Source: Blastochloris viridis
GTDB lineage: Bacteria > Pseudomonadota > Alphaproteobacteria > Rhizobiales > Xanthobacteraceae
Direction: 5' to 3'
Length of the DNA: 64,000 nucleotides
NCBI RefSeq assembly: GCF_001402875.1
Contig: NZ_CP012946.1
Coordinates: 1,714,001-1,778,000, forward strand
Shown here: positions 1 to 9,188 of the stretch, in pieces
Position numbering within the stretch: position 1 is the first letter of the stretch
How the letters are laid out: every line of letters begins with the position of its first letter
The notes under the pieces: generated by a model
Seen by the model: only the letters and a program-made list of their open reading frames with translations
Databases searched by the model: none
What the model was told of the DNA's origin: nothing
Program-made: the position numbers and the translations under genes

Positions 1-1071
1 GCAGCCGGTGATCTGGCCGGCGAACCGCAGCCGCGGTGCAGCTTTCAGGCGCAGAGTCGCATCGAGCAGCTTGGGCGAGTTGAGGAAGGTGTTGCGGTGA
101 ATGCCACCGAGCCGGGCAAATTCGGCGTTGGCGAGGCCCGGAATGGTGCGGAACAGCCGAATTTGCTCGGCGTGCCTCAGCTTGGTCTGGAATCCGACCA
201 TGTTGTAGAGCGTGCCGAGCTTATTGTCCTGGCGCAGCTGGACGATGGCGTAGGCCTTGACCGTCGGGTTGTGCGGGTTGGTGAGGCCGAACGGCTTCAT
301 CGGGCCATGGCGCAGCGTCTCGCGGCCGCGCTCGGCCATCACCTCGATCGGCAGGCAGCCGTCGAAATATGGCGTCGCGGTTTCCCAGTCCTTGAACTCG
401 GTCTTGTCGCCGGCCAGCAGGCCGTCGATGAACGCGGCGTACTGGTCGCGGTCGAGCGGGCAGTTGATGTAGTCGGCGCCCGAGCCGCCGGGGCCGGCCT
501 TGTCGTAGCGCGACTGGAACCAGGCGACTCTCAGGTCGATCGAGTCGCGATGGACGATCGGGGCGATGGCATCGAAGAAGGCGAGGTCGGCCTCGCCGGT
601 GATCTCGCGGATCGCTTCGGCCAGCGCTGGCGAGGTGAGGGGGCCGGTGGCGAGGATCGCGCTGTCCCAATCGGCCGGTGGCGCACCGAGTTCCTCGCGG
701 CGAATATCGATCAACGGGTGCGCGTCCAGCGCCCCGGTGACCGCTGCGGAAAAACCCTCGCGATCAACCGCCAGCGCACCGCCGGCCGGCACCTGGTGGG
801 CGTCGGCGCACGCCATGATCAGCGAGCCCAGCCGGCGCATCTCAGCGTGGAGAACGCCGATGGCGCTGGTCTCTGCGTCGTCGGAGCGGAACGAGTTGGA
901 GCACACCAGCTCGGCCAGCCCGTCGCTGCGGTGGGCCTCGGTGGTGCGGAGCGGACGCATTTCGTGCAGCACCACCGGCACGCCGGCCTGCGCCGCCTGC
1001 CAGGCCGCCTCGGAACCGGCGAGGCCACCGCCGACGATGTGGATCGGGGTCGCGTGGGAGGGGTCGATCAT
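1..1071 (-). CDS. trmFO: tRNA (uracil-54-C5) methyltransferase TrmFO, partial
   Basis: Folate- and FAD-dependent enzyme that methylates U54 of tRNA to ribothymidine (T-loop) using methylenetetrahydrofolate. The minus-strand frame opens at an ATG whose complement is at 1069-1071 and stays open to position 1, giving 357 residues without a stop, so roughly the last quarter of the usual 450-480 aa lies outside. The N-terminus reads [20 protein letters not shown], containing the FAD-binding [10 protein letters not shown] loop. Further along come LHEMRP and [11 protein letters not shown], both characteristic of TrmFO/GidA-like proteins. No strong ribosome binding site is visible. It is divergent from the secreted-protein gene at 1170 across a 98-bp gap. 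Confidence 0.93.
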   Translation of the reverse strand, partial: MIDPSHATPIHIVGGGLAGSEAAWQAAQAGVPVVLHEMRPLRTTEAHRSDGLAELVCSNSFRSDDAETSAIGVLHAEMRRLGSLIMACADAHQVPAGGALAVDREGFSAAVTGALDAHPLIDIRREELGAPPADWDSAILATGPLTSPALAEAIREITGEADLAFFDAIAPIVHRDSIDLRVAWFQSRYDKAGPGGSGADYINCPLDRDQYAAFIDGLLAGDKTEFKDWETATPYFDGCLPIEVMAERGRETLRHGPMKPFGLTNPHNPTVKAYAIVQLRQDNKLGTLYNMVGFQTKLRHAEQIRLFRTIPGLANAEFARLGGIHRNTFLNSPKLLDATLRLKAAPRLRFAGQITGC

Positions 1072-1169
1072 GGGCGGTTTATGGGTGGCCGGGGGGCTGC
1101 GGTCAATCTCGCTGACGCGCCGCGGCCAAGCCTGTGGAGTCGGAGCTGCAAACCGCGTTAGGATGCCGG

Positions 1170-1784
1170 ATGCGGTGGCGTGAAGCAGTGGTTGTGGTCC
1201 TTTGTCTCGGCGGCACCGACCCGGCGATGGCGGGGCGCGATGACGCGGTGAGTTATCTGGCGACCAAGGAGATTCCGCCGCCACGGCCCGACCGGGTGAC
1301 CGTTTGCCACGATTTCGGCTGCACCGCCCGCACCGCGGTCACGCTTCACCCCGGCGACCTCGGCGAGGTTCGGCGGCTGCTGCAGGGCGCCAGGACCGCG
1401 GAAGCCGAGCGGGCCGCCGTTGCCCGGGCGGTCGCGTTGCTGGAACGGAAGGTGGCGCCGGTGGCCGGCACCGCCGCCGACCGCGGCGGGCTTGACCCGT
1501 TGCGACCTGAGCGGGGCCAGCTCGATTGCATCGACGAGACCACCAACACCACCCAGTATCTGGTGCTGCTCGCGGACCTCGGCCTTCTGAAGTTCCACCA
1601 ACCGGAAGGGCCGGCGGCGCGCGGCTTCCTTATCGACCTTCGCTACCCGCACCAGACCGCGGTGATGGTGGAGCGCGCGACCGGCCGGCCATGGGCGGTC
1701 GATTCGTGGCCGCACCCCAATGGCGTGCCGCCGGACGTCATGCCCCTGGATCGATGGCGGAGCGCCGAGCGCCGCTGGCGCTGA
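1170..1784 (+). CDS. hypothetical exported protein
   Basis: Protein of 204 aa that I do not recognise. From the ATG at 1170 it begins [21 protein letters not shown], a basic tip, hydrophobic core and AMA cleavage site typical of a Sec signal peptide; an upstream in-frame start at 1134 would bury this signal and is less likely. The mature part has paired cysteines (VCHDFGC near residue 44), a [10 protein letters not shown] motif and a C-terminal [13 protein letters not shown] stretch. The CIDE...T patch vaguely recalls cysteine peptidase folds, but no catalytic triad can be assigned. Its 3' end overlaps the convergent patatin gene by 47 bp. Confidence 0.75.
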   Translation: MRWREAVVVVLCLGGTDPAMAGRDDAVSYLATKEIPPPRPDRVTVCHDFGCTARTAVTLHPGDLGEVRRLLQGARTAEAERAAVARAVALLERKVAPVAGTAADRGGLDPLRPERGQLDCIDETTNTTQYLVLLADLGLLKFHQPEGPAARGFLIDLRYPHQTAVMVERATGRPWAVDSWPHPNGVPPDVMPLDRWRSAERRWR

Positions 1785-2622
1785 TCTGCCGCCGCCACGC
1801 CGCGGCGAAGGCGGCGCCGTCCCTGCGGCCGAGCTCGAAAGCGGCGCGGATGCCGGCAGGGTCGGTGATGTCGAATTGCTTGACCGGAATCGGCTCGGAC
1901 GGCTGCACGTAGGTGCGGCCCGGAACGTGTGGAATCGAGCGGTAGCAGCGGGTGAGCAGCACCAGCGTGCGCCCACCGGCCTGCTCGACCGGCACCAGCG
2001 GCTCGACCGGCACGTTGTCGACGAAGCCACCGTCGAGCGCAATCCGTCCGCCGATGGTGAGGATCGGCATGATCGGCGGCACGGTGGCGCTGGCCATGAT
2101 GGCGTCGACCAGCTCGGTTCGGCTCCGCATCGCACGCACCGGCACGAACTCCGGCTCGAAGCCGAGCATCCGACCAAACCGCGGGTGGACCGGATGGAAC
2201 AGCCGCTTTTCGAGCTGATAGCCGGTGAGAGCGACCCATGGCGCGGCCTGGGCCGGCAGCCAGCGCGGCGGCCGGGAGATGGCGATGCGCAGGTCCACGA
2301 TCAGCTTCAGCCGGGCGAACTCGGCATCGCCGAGCGTCATCGACACCAGCTCGTGGAACAGCGGCGCGACCGGGAACAGACTTTTCGGCGTCGTCCTGCC
2401 GCGCCAGTCGAAATTGGTGCGGTGGGGGCCGCAGGCGCCGATCACGGTGGGGCGCACCTGATCGTAAAGGTCGAGCAGGGAATAGGCCGCCTGCCAAGCG
2501 CCGGCGCTGGCGCCGACCACCAGTTTCGGGGCAAAATCGAGCACGCTGGCAGCGGCATCCCAGAAGCCACCCTGCCAGTAGCAGCGATTGCCGCCGCCGG
2601 CGAAGGCGATGGCATCGAACAT
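1738..2622 (-). CDS. patatin-like phospholipase family protein
   Basis: Predicted cytoplasmic or membrane-associated serine lipase of the patatin (Ser-Asp dyad) family, 294 aa. The oxyanion-hole glycines appear as AFAGGGNRC near residue 8, the nucleophile elbow is GASAGA (GxSxG) near residue 36, and the catalytic Asp lies in ALDGGFVDN (DGG motif) in the second half. The start is placed at MFDAIAF (2622) because it puts the glycine loop at the usual distance from the N-terminus; twelve further in-frame residues are possible. Substrate unknown. Transcribed alone, convergent with the exported-protein gene. Confidence 0.85.
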   Translation of the reverse strand: MFDAIAFAGGGNRCYWQGGFWDAAASVLDFAPKLVVGASAGAWQAAYSLLDLYDQVRPTVIGACGPHRTNFDWRGRTTPKSLFPVAPLFHELVSMTLGDAEFARLKLIVDLRIAISRPPRWLPAQAAPWVALTGYQLEKRLFHPVHPRFGRMLGFEPEFVPVRAMRSRTELVDAIMASATVPPIMPILTIGGRIALDGGFVDNVPVEPLVPVEQAGGRTLVLLTRCYRSIPHVPGRTYVQPSEPIPVKQFDITDPAGIRAAFELGRRDGAAFAAAWRRQISASGARRSAIDPGA

Positions 2623-2751
2623 CCCCGACCCCTCCCAGACCTGATCTTCAGCCGGCAAACCTTGCCAGAGCCGTGCCGCCCGGTCACCTGACCGCGCGGC
2701 ATAGCCGCTCCGGGAAAACGACCGGGACTCGCCAACGCCACCGATGGCGAA

Positions 2752-2777
2752 GGAACCCGCACGACGGCCTGAAGGTT
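2752..2777 (+). promoter_or_regulatory. EcfG-type general stress promoter motif
   Basis: GGAAC at 2752-2756, 17 bp, then GGTT at 2774-2777. This approximates the alphaproteobacterial EcfG (general stress sigma factor) consensus GGAAC-N16/17-CGTT. It lies about 110 bp upstream of the small gene at 2887. The same motif with identical 17-bp spacing lies upstream of the DUF892 gene (53024-53049), which strengthens both calls. Inference from motif only. Confidence 0.45.
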
Positions 2778-2886
2778 AGGTTACGTCCGGTTATCGCCCC
2801 AAGGAATGGCCGGACGGTCGCCGGAAATGCCAACTTTTCAGAGCATTCGGCGAGTTATTTCCTGGTTCACTTCAAGGGAGACCACC

Positions 2887-3156
2887 GTGGCCGAGCGCAG
2901 GATGTCCGAAGCCGAACGCACCAAGGCCGAACGCGACACCGTACCCGAAACTGAGCAGGAACTGGTCGACGCCGCATCCGAACTGTCGTTTCCGGCCAGC
3001 GACCCACCGGCCTACATGGGCGGGGCGGCGGTGGCCGGCGGCCCGCCGCCACCCGAGGCGCCCCGCGAGCCGGCGAGTGACACCCTGGCGGCGCAGGACC
3101 GCGCGCGCGGCCGGACCGCTCGGAAGGTGGTTAAGCGGGTGGCAGGCGGCAGATAG
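2887..3156 (+). CDS. small hydrophilic stress-type protein with SFPASDPPA motif
   Basis: Protein of 89 aa. It is highly charged at the N-terminus, then carries ELSFPASDPPAYMGG, a motif common to short uncharacterised Hyphomicrobiales proteins often seen beside general stress genes, followed by a Gly/Pro-rich linker and a basic tail (RKVVKRVAGGR). Start chosen at the GTG at 2887 because AAGGGAG sits just upstream; an in-frame ATG at 2806 lacks a ribosome binding site. Function unknown. An EcfG-like promoter motif upstream suggests stress induction (inference). Confidence 0.7.
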   Translation: MAERRMSEAERTKAERDTVPETEQELVDAASELSFPASDPPAYMGGAAVAGGPPPPEAPREPASDTLAAQDRARGRTARKVVKRVAGGR

Positions 3157-3453
3157 CGCCGGGTAGAGGCCGAAATCGCATCCGGGATCATGATGTGATG
3201 TCGCGGTGGAAGTGATCGGCACCGTCACTGCTCCAACGCGCCTTTGGGCCGTCCTCGCCGGTGTGCGCTCGATCCGCTCATCGCGGGCCGGCGGCCACTG
3301 GGAGAGGACGCCGCGCTGCGGATGGGGTAGACATTGCAGTCGAAAACCGGCCTCGGCCGCAATCTGTGCGCATCCCCGACCGCCTTTCCCCGATTTAATC
3401 GATGAACGTCGGCAACGGTCGTGGATAATCCTTCGCCCGCTGCGAGTTCCAAT

Positions 3454-4155
3454 ATGACGGTCAAGACGCTGTTCGATGTCGCTCCGACGCTGATTCCGGT
3501 GATCGGCGAAGACTCGGCTTTTCCGGTGCGACGCATCTATTGCATTGGCCGCAATTACGCTGCACATGCCCGCGAGATGGGGGGCGACCCCAGCCGTGAG
3601 CCGCCGTTTTTCTTTCAAAAGCCGCGCGATTCCATCCAGGTGGTACGGCCGGGCGCGGTGGTCGACCACCCGATGCCGCCACTCACCAAGAACTATCACC
3701 ACGAGGTCGAGTTGGTGGTGGCGCTGGGCTCGGGCGGGCGCGACATCGCGCCGGCTGATGCGCTTGGCCACGTCTTTGGCTACGCCGTCGGCCTCGATAT
3801 GACGCGACGCGACCTTCAGAACGCGATGCGCGAGGCCAAGCGGCCGTGGGACGTCGGCAAGGGCTTCGACAACGCGGCGCCGGTCGGCCCGATCCAGCCG
3901 GTGGCGCAGGTCGGCCACCCCGCCCGCGGTGCGATCTCGGCCGCAGTCAATGGCACGGTGCGCCAAAACGCCGACCTCGCCGACATGATCTGGAGTGTCG
4001 CCGAACAGATCGCCAACCTGTCGCAGGCATTCGAACTCAAGGCCGGCGACCTGATCTTCTCCGGCACGCCGGACAATGTCGGTGCAGTCGGGCGCGGCGA
4101 CGTCCTCACCGCCCATGTCGACGGCCTGCCGGACCTGACGATCCGGATCGTTTGA
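3454..4155 (+). CDS. fumarylacetoacetate hydrolase family protein
   Basis: Protein of 233 aa, the usual size of the short FAH family (fumarylpyruvate/maleylpyruvate hydrolase or acylpyruvase type), which hydrolyses C-C bonds of acylpyruvates with a divalent metal. Visible signatures are IYCIGRNYAAHAREMG near the N-terminus, HHEVELVVALG carrying the metal-binding glutamates, GYAVGLDMTRRDLQ carrying the Asp ligand, and GDLIFSGTPDNVG near the C-terminus. The ATG at 3454 is preferred; an in-frame GTG lies at 3421. No ring-cleavage pathway genes adjoin it, so the physiological substrate cannot be named. Confidence 0.85.
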   Translation: MTVKTLFDVAPTLIPVIGEDSAFPVRRIYCIGRNYAAHAREMGGDPSREPPFFFQKPRDSIQVVRPGAVVDHPMPPLTKNYHHEVELVVALGSGGRDIAPADALGHVFGYAVGLDMTRRDLQNAMREAKRPWDVGKGFDNAAPVGPIQPVAQVGHPARGAISAAVNGTVRQNADLADMIWSVAEQIANLSQAFELKAGDLIFSGTPDNVGAVGRGDVLTAHVDGLPDLTIRIV

Positions 4156-4252
4156 GCTTCTGGCGACGACACTGGGCAGGCGGTCGCTCGAGGCCCGTGA
4201 TGTGTCGCAGCAGGGAAGTCGTCGCCACCGCGCCGCCGCAAGCCGGCGACGC

Positions 4253-5032
4253 TCACGGCAGCACGCTGCGACCGAATATTTTGCTTTGCATCCGGTAAAA
4301 CGGCACCGGCAGCGTATCCGGAAAGCCGGCGGTGACCTGATCGTTCAGTTCTTCAAGGATGATGCGGGTGATCATCGGCATCTTGAGGCTCGGGGCCTCG
4401 CCGAGCGGGACCCAGGCCAGTTCGACGAGTTCGGCATCGGGCCCGATCACGCCATCGACGCGGTCGATCACCGCGGTCGCATCGGCGGCGAAGAAGCGGG
4501 TGTCGAACCGCTTCGAACGGCCCGGCGGCGTGATCGCCCGCGCTACGAACCGCAGCGGCGCCAGTGTCGGCAGCAGCGCGCGTTCGGCAAATGCCGTCCA
4601 GGCCGGGGCGTCGCCCGGCGTCGGCACGGTGAGCCCCTCCGCCTTCACCGCGACGAATAGCCCGGTCTCCTCGAACATCTCGCGAATCGCCGCCAGCGCC
4701 AACGCCCGAACGCGGGCCGGGCTTGGCCGCACCACTTGATCGGCCAGCCGACGGCTGCAGACCTCGCCCAGCCCGCCGTGGGCGGCCATGCGGCGGTCGG
4801 CGGCGTCGACCGAGCCGCCGGGAAAGACGAACACCCCCGGCATGAAGCTGTGGCCGACGTGACGTCGGCCGAGCAGCACCTTCGGGGTCGGGCCGGTGCG
4901 GTCGAGCAGAATCAGTGTCGCGGCATCGCGCGGCCGGCGATAGGGGGTCGGCTTCATCAGCCGCAGCGCTTCGCTGGTGAGGCGCGTGCTGCGGTCGGAC
5001 AGGATCGTTTCGGACAGGCTCGTTTCGGTCAT
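4253..5032 (-). CDS. NUDIX hydrolase, NUDT19/RP2-like
   Basis: Protein of 259 aa. The Nudix signature is split: FPGGSVDAADRR near residue 72 is separated by about 40 residues from IREMFEETGLF near residue 118. This inserted Nudix box is the arrangement of the NUDT19 (CoA diphosphatase-like) branch rather than of MutT. The substrate is therefore probably a nucleotide diphosphate derivative such as acyl-CoA, but this is not proven by sequence. Its ATG overlaps the stop of rnr (ATGA at 5029-5032), so it is translationally coupled and co-transcribed with RNase R. Confidence 0.85.
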   Translation of the reverse strand: MTETSLSETILSDRSTRLTSEALRLMKPTPYRRPRDAATLILLDRTGPTPKVLLGRRHVGHSFMPGVFVFPGGSVDAADRRMAAHGGLGEVCSRRLADQVVRPSPARVRALALAAIREMFEETGLFVAVKAEGLTVPTPGDAPAWTAFAERALLPTLAPLRFVARAITPPGRSKRFDTRFFAADATAVIDRVDGVIGPDAELVELAWVPLGEAPSLKMPMITRIILEELNDQVTAGFPDTLPVPFYRMQSKIFGRSVLP

Positions 5033-7302
5033 TTTTGGCTCCGGCCCGGTCGGCGCGCCACTTTACCGGTCAGGCGGCGGATTGCACGTTTCCCGGAACG
5101 ACCGGTCGGGGTCTCGAACCGGCCTTCCGACAACAGTTCGAACCGCAATGCGCCGGCCACTGGTGCAGCCTCAACCAATTTAACCGTTACCGTATCCCCC
5201 AGCCGATGGGTCTCGCCGGTACGCTCGCCCACCAGCGCCATGCGCTGCTCGTCGAACCGGAAATAGTCGGCCCCCAAGGTCGCAACCGGCACGAAGCCGT
5301 CGGCGCCGGTCTCGCTCAGCCGCACGAACAGTCCGGCGCGGGTCATGCCGGCGATGCGGCCGCCGAAGGTGGCGCCGACGCGGTCGGCGAGGTGGTGGGC
5401 GATCAGCCGGTCGACCGTGTCGCGCTCGGCCGCCATTGCGCGGCGCTCGGTGGCAGAGATTTCCGCGGCGATTTCTGCCAAGTCTTCGGCGCCGACGCTG
5501 TCCGCCAGTGCGCCGTCGCCGAGCTTGAGCGCCCGGATCAGGGCGCGATGGACCAGAAGGTCGGCATAACGGCGGATTGGCGAGGTGAAATGCGCGTAGC
5601 GGCGCAGGTTGAGGCCGAAATGGCCGTAATTCTCGACCGCGTACTCGGCCTGGGCCTGGCTGCGCAGAACAACCTCATTGACGAGTTGCGCCGTGTCGCT
5701 GCCCGCCACCTTGGCGAGGATGGTGTTGAACCCGGACGGTCGCTGCACCGGCGCCTTCGGCAGCGCGATTCCGAGCGTTCCGAGGAAGGTGCGCAGCGAT
5801 TCCAGCTTCTCAAGCGCCGGCTGGTCGTGGACGCGATAGACCAGCGGCGTCTTGTGGCGCTCCAGTGTCTCCGCCGCGGCGACGTTGGCGAGGATCATGA
5901 ACTCCTCGATCAGCCGGTGGGCGTCGAGCCGCTCCGGCACGATCACCCGGTTGACCGAGCCGTCGGGTTTCAGCAGGACCTTGCGCTCGGGCAGATCGAG
6001 ATCGAGCGGGCCGCGCGCGTCGCGCGCCCGTTTCAGCGCGGCGTAGGCCGCCCAAAGCGGCTGCAGCACCGGTTCGAGCAGCGGCGCGGTGACCTCATCG
6101 GGGCGGCCGTCGATGGCGGCCTGCGCCTGCGGGTAGGCGAGCTTGGCGGCCGAGCGCATCATGATGCGATGGAAGCTATGCTTCAGCTTCTTGCCGTCGG
6201 CCGAGATGATCATCCGTGCCGCCATCGCCGGCCGGTCGACCAGTGGGCGGAGCGAGCACAGATCGTTCGAAATACGCTCGGGCAGCATCGGGACCACCCG
6301 GTCGGGGAAATAGACCGAATTGCCGCGGAGTCTCGCCTCGCGGTCGAGCGCCGAGCCCGGCCGGATGTAGCGGGCGACATCGGCGATGGCGACGGTGAGG
6401 ACGAAGCCACCGCGGTTGTCGGGATCAAGGTCCGCCTCGGCGTGGACAGCGTCGTCGTGGTCCTTGGCATCGGCCGGGTCGATGGTGACCAGCGGCAGCG
6501 TGCGCCAGTCCTCGTAGGACTCCAGCGGCGCCGGGCGCGCGGCCTCCGCCTCCTGAAGCACCGCCGGCGGGAACACGTGCGGGATGCCATGCGCGAGGAG
6601 GGCGATCAGCGAGATGGCGCGCTCGGACGCAACCGAGCCCAGCTTCTCCCGCACCCGCGCGGTGCTGAGGCCGAAGCGACCCTGGCGAACGAGGTCGGCG
6701 GAGACCAGGTCGCCGTCCTCGGCGTCGCCTTCGGCGCCGGGCGGCACGCTGAGCTCGCGGCCGATGTTCTTTTTTTCGATCGGGACCAGCCGTCCGCCGC
6801 CGCCGGGCAGGCGGCGGTAGAGGCCGAGAATGCGGGCCTTCGACCTGTCGAGGACTTTCAGGACCCGGCCGGCATGGCGGACGTGGCCGTCCTCGGTGCT
6901 CTCCTCGGTCTTGAGCAACACGCGGTCGCCGACGCCGGGAGCGGGCAGGGCGGCGCGGCGTTGGCGCGGCACCTGCACGCGGATCTTGGGCGGCGCGCCG
7001 TGCTCGGCCTCGTCCCACTCCACCGGTTGGGCGATGAGGTCACCCTCGCGGTCGCGGCTGGTGATGTCGGCCACCACCACCGCTGGCAGCGTACCCGGAA
7101 TGTGCAGGCGCTTCTTGCGACGGGCGACCACGCCGTCGTCGGCGAGTTCGCGCATCAGGTCTTTCAGCGGGCCGCGCGCGGCGCTGCCAAGGCCGAAGGC
7201 GCGCATGATGTCGCGCATGGCGGCACCGGGATGGCTGCTCAGGAACGCGAGCAGGTCTCGCTTCGAGGGCAATGCGGGGAGAACGTTGGGAGATCTGGGC
7301 AA
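5029..7302 (-). CDS. rnr: ribonuclease R
   Basis: Processive 3'-5' exoribonuclease of the RNB/RNase II family that degrades structured RNA, 757 aa from a TTG at 7302. Domains in order: N-terminal winged helix (SKRDLLAFLSSHPG), cold-shock/OB region, RNB catalytic core with the metal-binding TIDPADAKDHDDAVHAE motif near residue 270 and HFTSPIRRYADLLVHRAL, and a C-terminal S1 domain (ATFGGRIAGMTRAGLFVRL), ending in a basic tail. An in-frame ATG at 7392 exists, but the 30 added codons are rich in codons rare here (ATA, TTA, ACA), so I prefer the TTG. First gene of a two-gene unit with the NUDIX hydrolase. Confidence 0.92.
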   Translation of the reverse strand: MPRSPNVLPALPSKRDLLAFLSSHPGAAMRDIMRAFGLGSAARGPLKDLMRELADDGVVARRKKRLHIPGTLPAVVVADITSRDREGDLIAQPVEWDEAEHGAPPKIRVQVPRQRRAALPAPGVGDRVLLKTEESTEDGHVRHAGRVLKVLDRSKARILGLYRRLPGGGGRLVPIEKKNIGRELSVPPGAEGDAEDGDLVSADLVRQGRFGLSTARVREKLGSVASERAISLIALLAHGIPHVFPPAVLQEAEAARPAPLESYEDWRTLPLVTIDPADAKDHDDAVHAEADLDPDNRGGFVLTVAIADVARYIRPGSALDREARLRGNSVYFPDRVVPMLPERISNDLCSLRPLVDRPAMAARMIISADGKKLKHSFHRIMMRSAAKLAYPQAQAAIDGRPDEVTAPLLEPVLQPLWAAYAALKRARDARGPLDLDLPERKVLLKPDGSVNRVIVPERLDAHRLIEEFMILANVAAAETLERHKTPLVYRVHDQPALEKLESLRTFLGTLGIALPKAPVQRPSGFNTILAKVAGSDTAQLVNEVVLRSQAQAEYAVENYGHFGLNLRRYAHFTSPIRRYADLLVHRALIRALKLGDGALADSVGAEDLAEIAAEISATERRAMAAERDTVDRLIAHHLADRVGATFGGRIAGMTRAGLFVRLSETGADGFVPVATLGADYFRFDEQRMALVGERTGETHRLGDTVTVKLVEAAPVAGALRFELLSEGRFETPTGRSGKRAIRRLTGKVARRPGRSQK

Positions 7303-7470
7303 GGATGACTCTGTGCAGTAGCGTAAGTATGCGCCGAACCCAACAATACGGTGAAACCGGCGGGATGTCGCGGATGCTCCTTGTATCTGCATTTTGCGGA
7401 AGCTGTGCGATGCAGGCGACGCTGGGCCGGGTCGGGTGGCCTCCCCAATTGGCCGGTGGCAACGCCCGCT

Positions 7471-7514
7471 ATACCGACGGCCCCGGATGCTGACGCATGG
7501 AGCCGTCGAAACTC
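7471..7514 (+). repeat. interspersed 44-bp repeat, copy 1
   Basis: A 44-bp sequence containing CGGATGCTGACGCATGG. It recurs in inverted orientation at 29620-29663 with 40 of 44 positions identical. It lies in non-coding DNA between rnr and marK. Probably one member of a chromosomal repeat family; function unknown. Confidence 0.6.
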
Positions 7515-7616
7515 GCAGATTTTCGTCCGTTAAATCAATGATTTCACGAAAATTGCGATCGGAACCAACGGCCGGCTGCCGCGGCCATTGGCACTATTCC
7601 TCCGGGCTCTATCGTG

Positions 7617-7740
7617 GTCGAGTAGCTCGGCCATTCGGCTTCGCCCTCACAGATCCGGGCATGCGGCGTTCCCGCTCCCGGCTCTTTCGGGAAGTCACCC
7701 GCATGAGGCCCTCCGTAGCGTCCGGGGATGAGTGATGCAC
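7617..7740 (-). mobile_element. group II intron 3' remnant (domains V-VI)
   Basis: On the minus strand the 33 nt at 7684-7652 fold as a group II intron domain V: they open GAGCCGGGAGCGG with the catalytic AGC triad, carry a GAAC tetraloop, a two-nucleotide AT bulge and a closing GCCCGGATC. This is followed by TGTGAGGGC and a domain VI-like hairpin ending CTACTCGAC at 7617, a typical intron 3' terminus. No reverse-transcriptase reading frame or 5' domains are present, so it is a dead fragment. It sits 55 bp beyond the marK stop codon. Confidence 0.55.
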
Positions 7741-7794
7741 GCGGGTGGCAGGGGCAGCGGTCACTGAACGGGCATCAGATGCCGGGGGCATATG

Positions 7795-9177
7795 CTACGC
7801 GCTGCGGCTGACCACGGTGGTGTAGATGCGCTCGAGCAGTGCGAGCGCGCCACGATAGCCGACATAGCTGCGCGACAGCACCACCTCGTAGGAGGCCGGA
7901 AAGCCGACCTCGACCAGCGTGCCCTTGAGCTCCTTGACAAGATCGCGCTCCCAGGTCGTCCCGAAGATGATCGGCGGCTTCTGGCCAAAATCGGTCGAGC
8001 GAATCTTGTCGTGGATGACGAAGCTGTCCTCGTCGAATTCCACCTCGACCGAGACGTCGTGGTCGATGGCGCGGAACTGGGCGCGGATCGCCTCGCGGTG
8101 CTCATCCGGCGGATCTTCGGTAACGATCTGGCGCGCCGGAATGAGCCCGAGTTGGGTGACCAGGAACTTGGTCAGGGCGAGGTTGTAGGCGCTGTCGCCG
8201 ATCACCGCGAATTTGGCCGGCAGACCCCACCAGTACTCCGAATAGAAGTCGGTGAAACCGTCGATGTAATTGTAGTAGCGTGCCTCCTCGCGGGCGATGA
8301 AATCCTCGACCGGCGCGGAGGGCAGGCCGGCGAACGCCGCGACCTCGCGCAGGAACGCGGTGCTTTGGCGGGCGCCGATCGGCACCACCGGGATGTGTAG
8401 CCAGGGCTGGCCGTAGCGTTTCTCCAGCAGCTTGGCGGTGGACAGTCCGAGCCACGGCGACAGCACCAGATTGAACGCAGCGCGAGGGATGTCGCGCCAT
8501 TCCGAAATGCCCGCCGAGTCCGGCCCGAACAGCACGTTGACCTTGAGCCCGATGCCCTCGAGCAGGCGCTTGATCTCCTCAAGGTCGCCGCGCCAGAACG
8601 TGTTCTGGTACGGCAGCAGTGACCACAGATTGACCAGCCCCGCCTTGCGCTCGCCGGCATCGGGGCCGAGGTGCTGCTCGATGATCGCCTGCACCACCGC
8701 TTCGTGACCGGTGAAGTTGTTGCCGCGGAAGCCGCCGGTCTCGGCGTAAACAATCGGCACGCCGCGCTTCTGGAAATCGCGCACCACCGAGCCGACGTCA
8801 TCGCCGACGAGGTCGGGAATGCAGCCGGTGAGCACGACGAACAGGTCGCCGTCGAGTACCGTGAGAGTGGATTCGATCAGCTCGCGCAGCCGGTCGGCGC
8901 CGCCGAAGATCACCTCACGCTGCGAGGCGTTGGTGCTCGGCGTCACCGGGCCGCCGCCCCAGCCGGTGCCCTGGAAGCCGTTGTAGAACGCGACGTTCAT
9001 GTACGCCTTGTCGGTGCAGCCCGGGCCGCAATGGGTGATCGGCACCACTCGCGGAATCGCTGCCGCGCTCTGCAGCGCGCCGATGGCGCAAATGTAGCGC
9101 ACCAGTTCAATCGGGCCGGACGAGTCAGGCTCCGGCGCGAGATCGGCCGAGCGTTGCTTCAAAGCGAGGATGGCCAT
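7795..9177 (-). CDS. marK: nitrogenase-like methylthio-alkane reductase beta subunit (MarK-like, copy 1)
   Basis: NifK-like subunit of 460 aa. In the MarBHDK system of Rhodospirillum rubrum the DK complex reductively cleaves methylthio-alkanes to methanethiol and an alkane or alkene. The three P-cluster-type cysteines are visible: C30 (RYICAIGAL), C54 in THCGPGC and C119 in LTGCIPDLVGDD, matching NifK C70, C95 and C153. Other signatures are GNNFTGHE and the C-terminal SRSYVGYRGALALLER. There is no long NifK-type N-terminal extension. It starts 11 bp after marD and is the last gene of nifX-marB-marH-marD-marK. The partner relation to the second pair at 13350-16267 is homologous but divergent. 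Confidence 0.85.
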   Translation of the reverse strand: MAILALKQRSADLAPEPDSSGPIELVRYICAIGALQSAAAIPRVVPITHCGPGCTDKAYMNVAFYNGFQGTGWGGGPVTPSTNASQREVIFGGADRLRELIESTLTVLDGDLFVVLTGCIPDLVGDDVGSVVRDFQKRGVPIVYAETGGFRGNNFTGHEAVVQAIIEQHLGPDAGERKAGLVNLWSLLPYQNTFWRGDLEEIKRLLEGIGLKVNVLFGPDSAGISEWRDIPRAAFNLVLSPWLGLSTAKLLEKRYGQPWLHIPVVPIGARQSTAFLREVAAFAGLPSAPVEDFIAREEARYYNYIDGFTDFYSEYWWGLPAKFAVIGDSAYNLALTKFLVTQLGLIPARQIVTEDPPDEHREAIRAQFRAIDHDVSVEVEFDEDSFVIHDKIRSTDFGQKPPIIFGTTWERDLVKELKGTLVEVGFPASYEVVLSRSYVGYRGALALLERIYTTVVSRSA

Positions 9178-9188
9178 GGGGTGGTCCT

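Noticed and set aside
97..1161. Long plus-strand open frame of 354 codons over the trmFO region
   Set aside because: Its protein is Arg/Gly/Val-rich with no family resemblance, while the minus strand encodes a clear TrmFO. It is a high-GC antisense shadow.
5035..7308. Plus-strand open frame of 757 codons antisense to rnr
   Set aside because: It mirrors the RNase R gene and has shadow-type composition; RNase R motifs on the minus strand are unambiguous.
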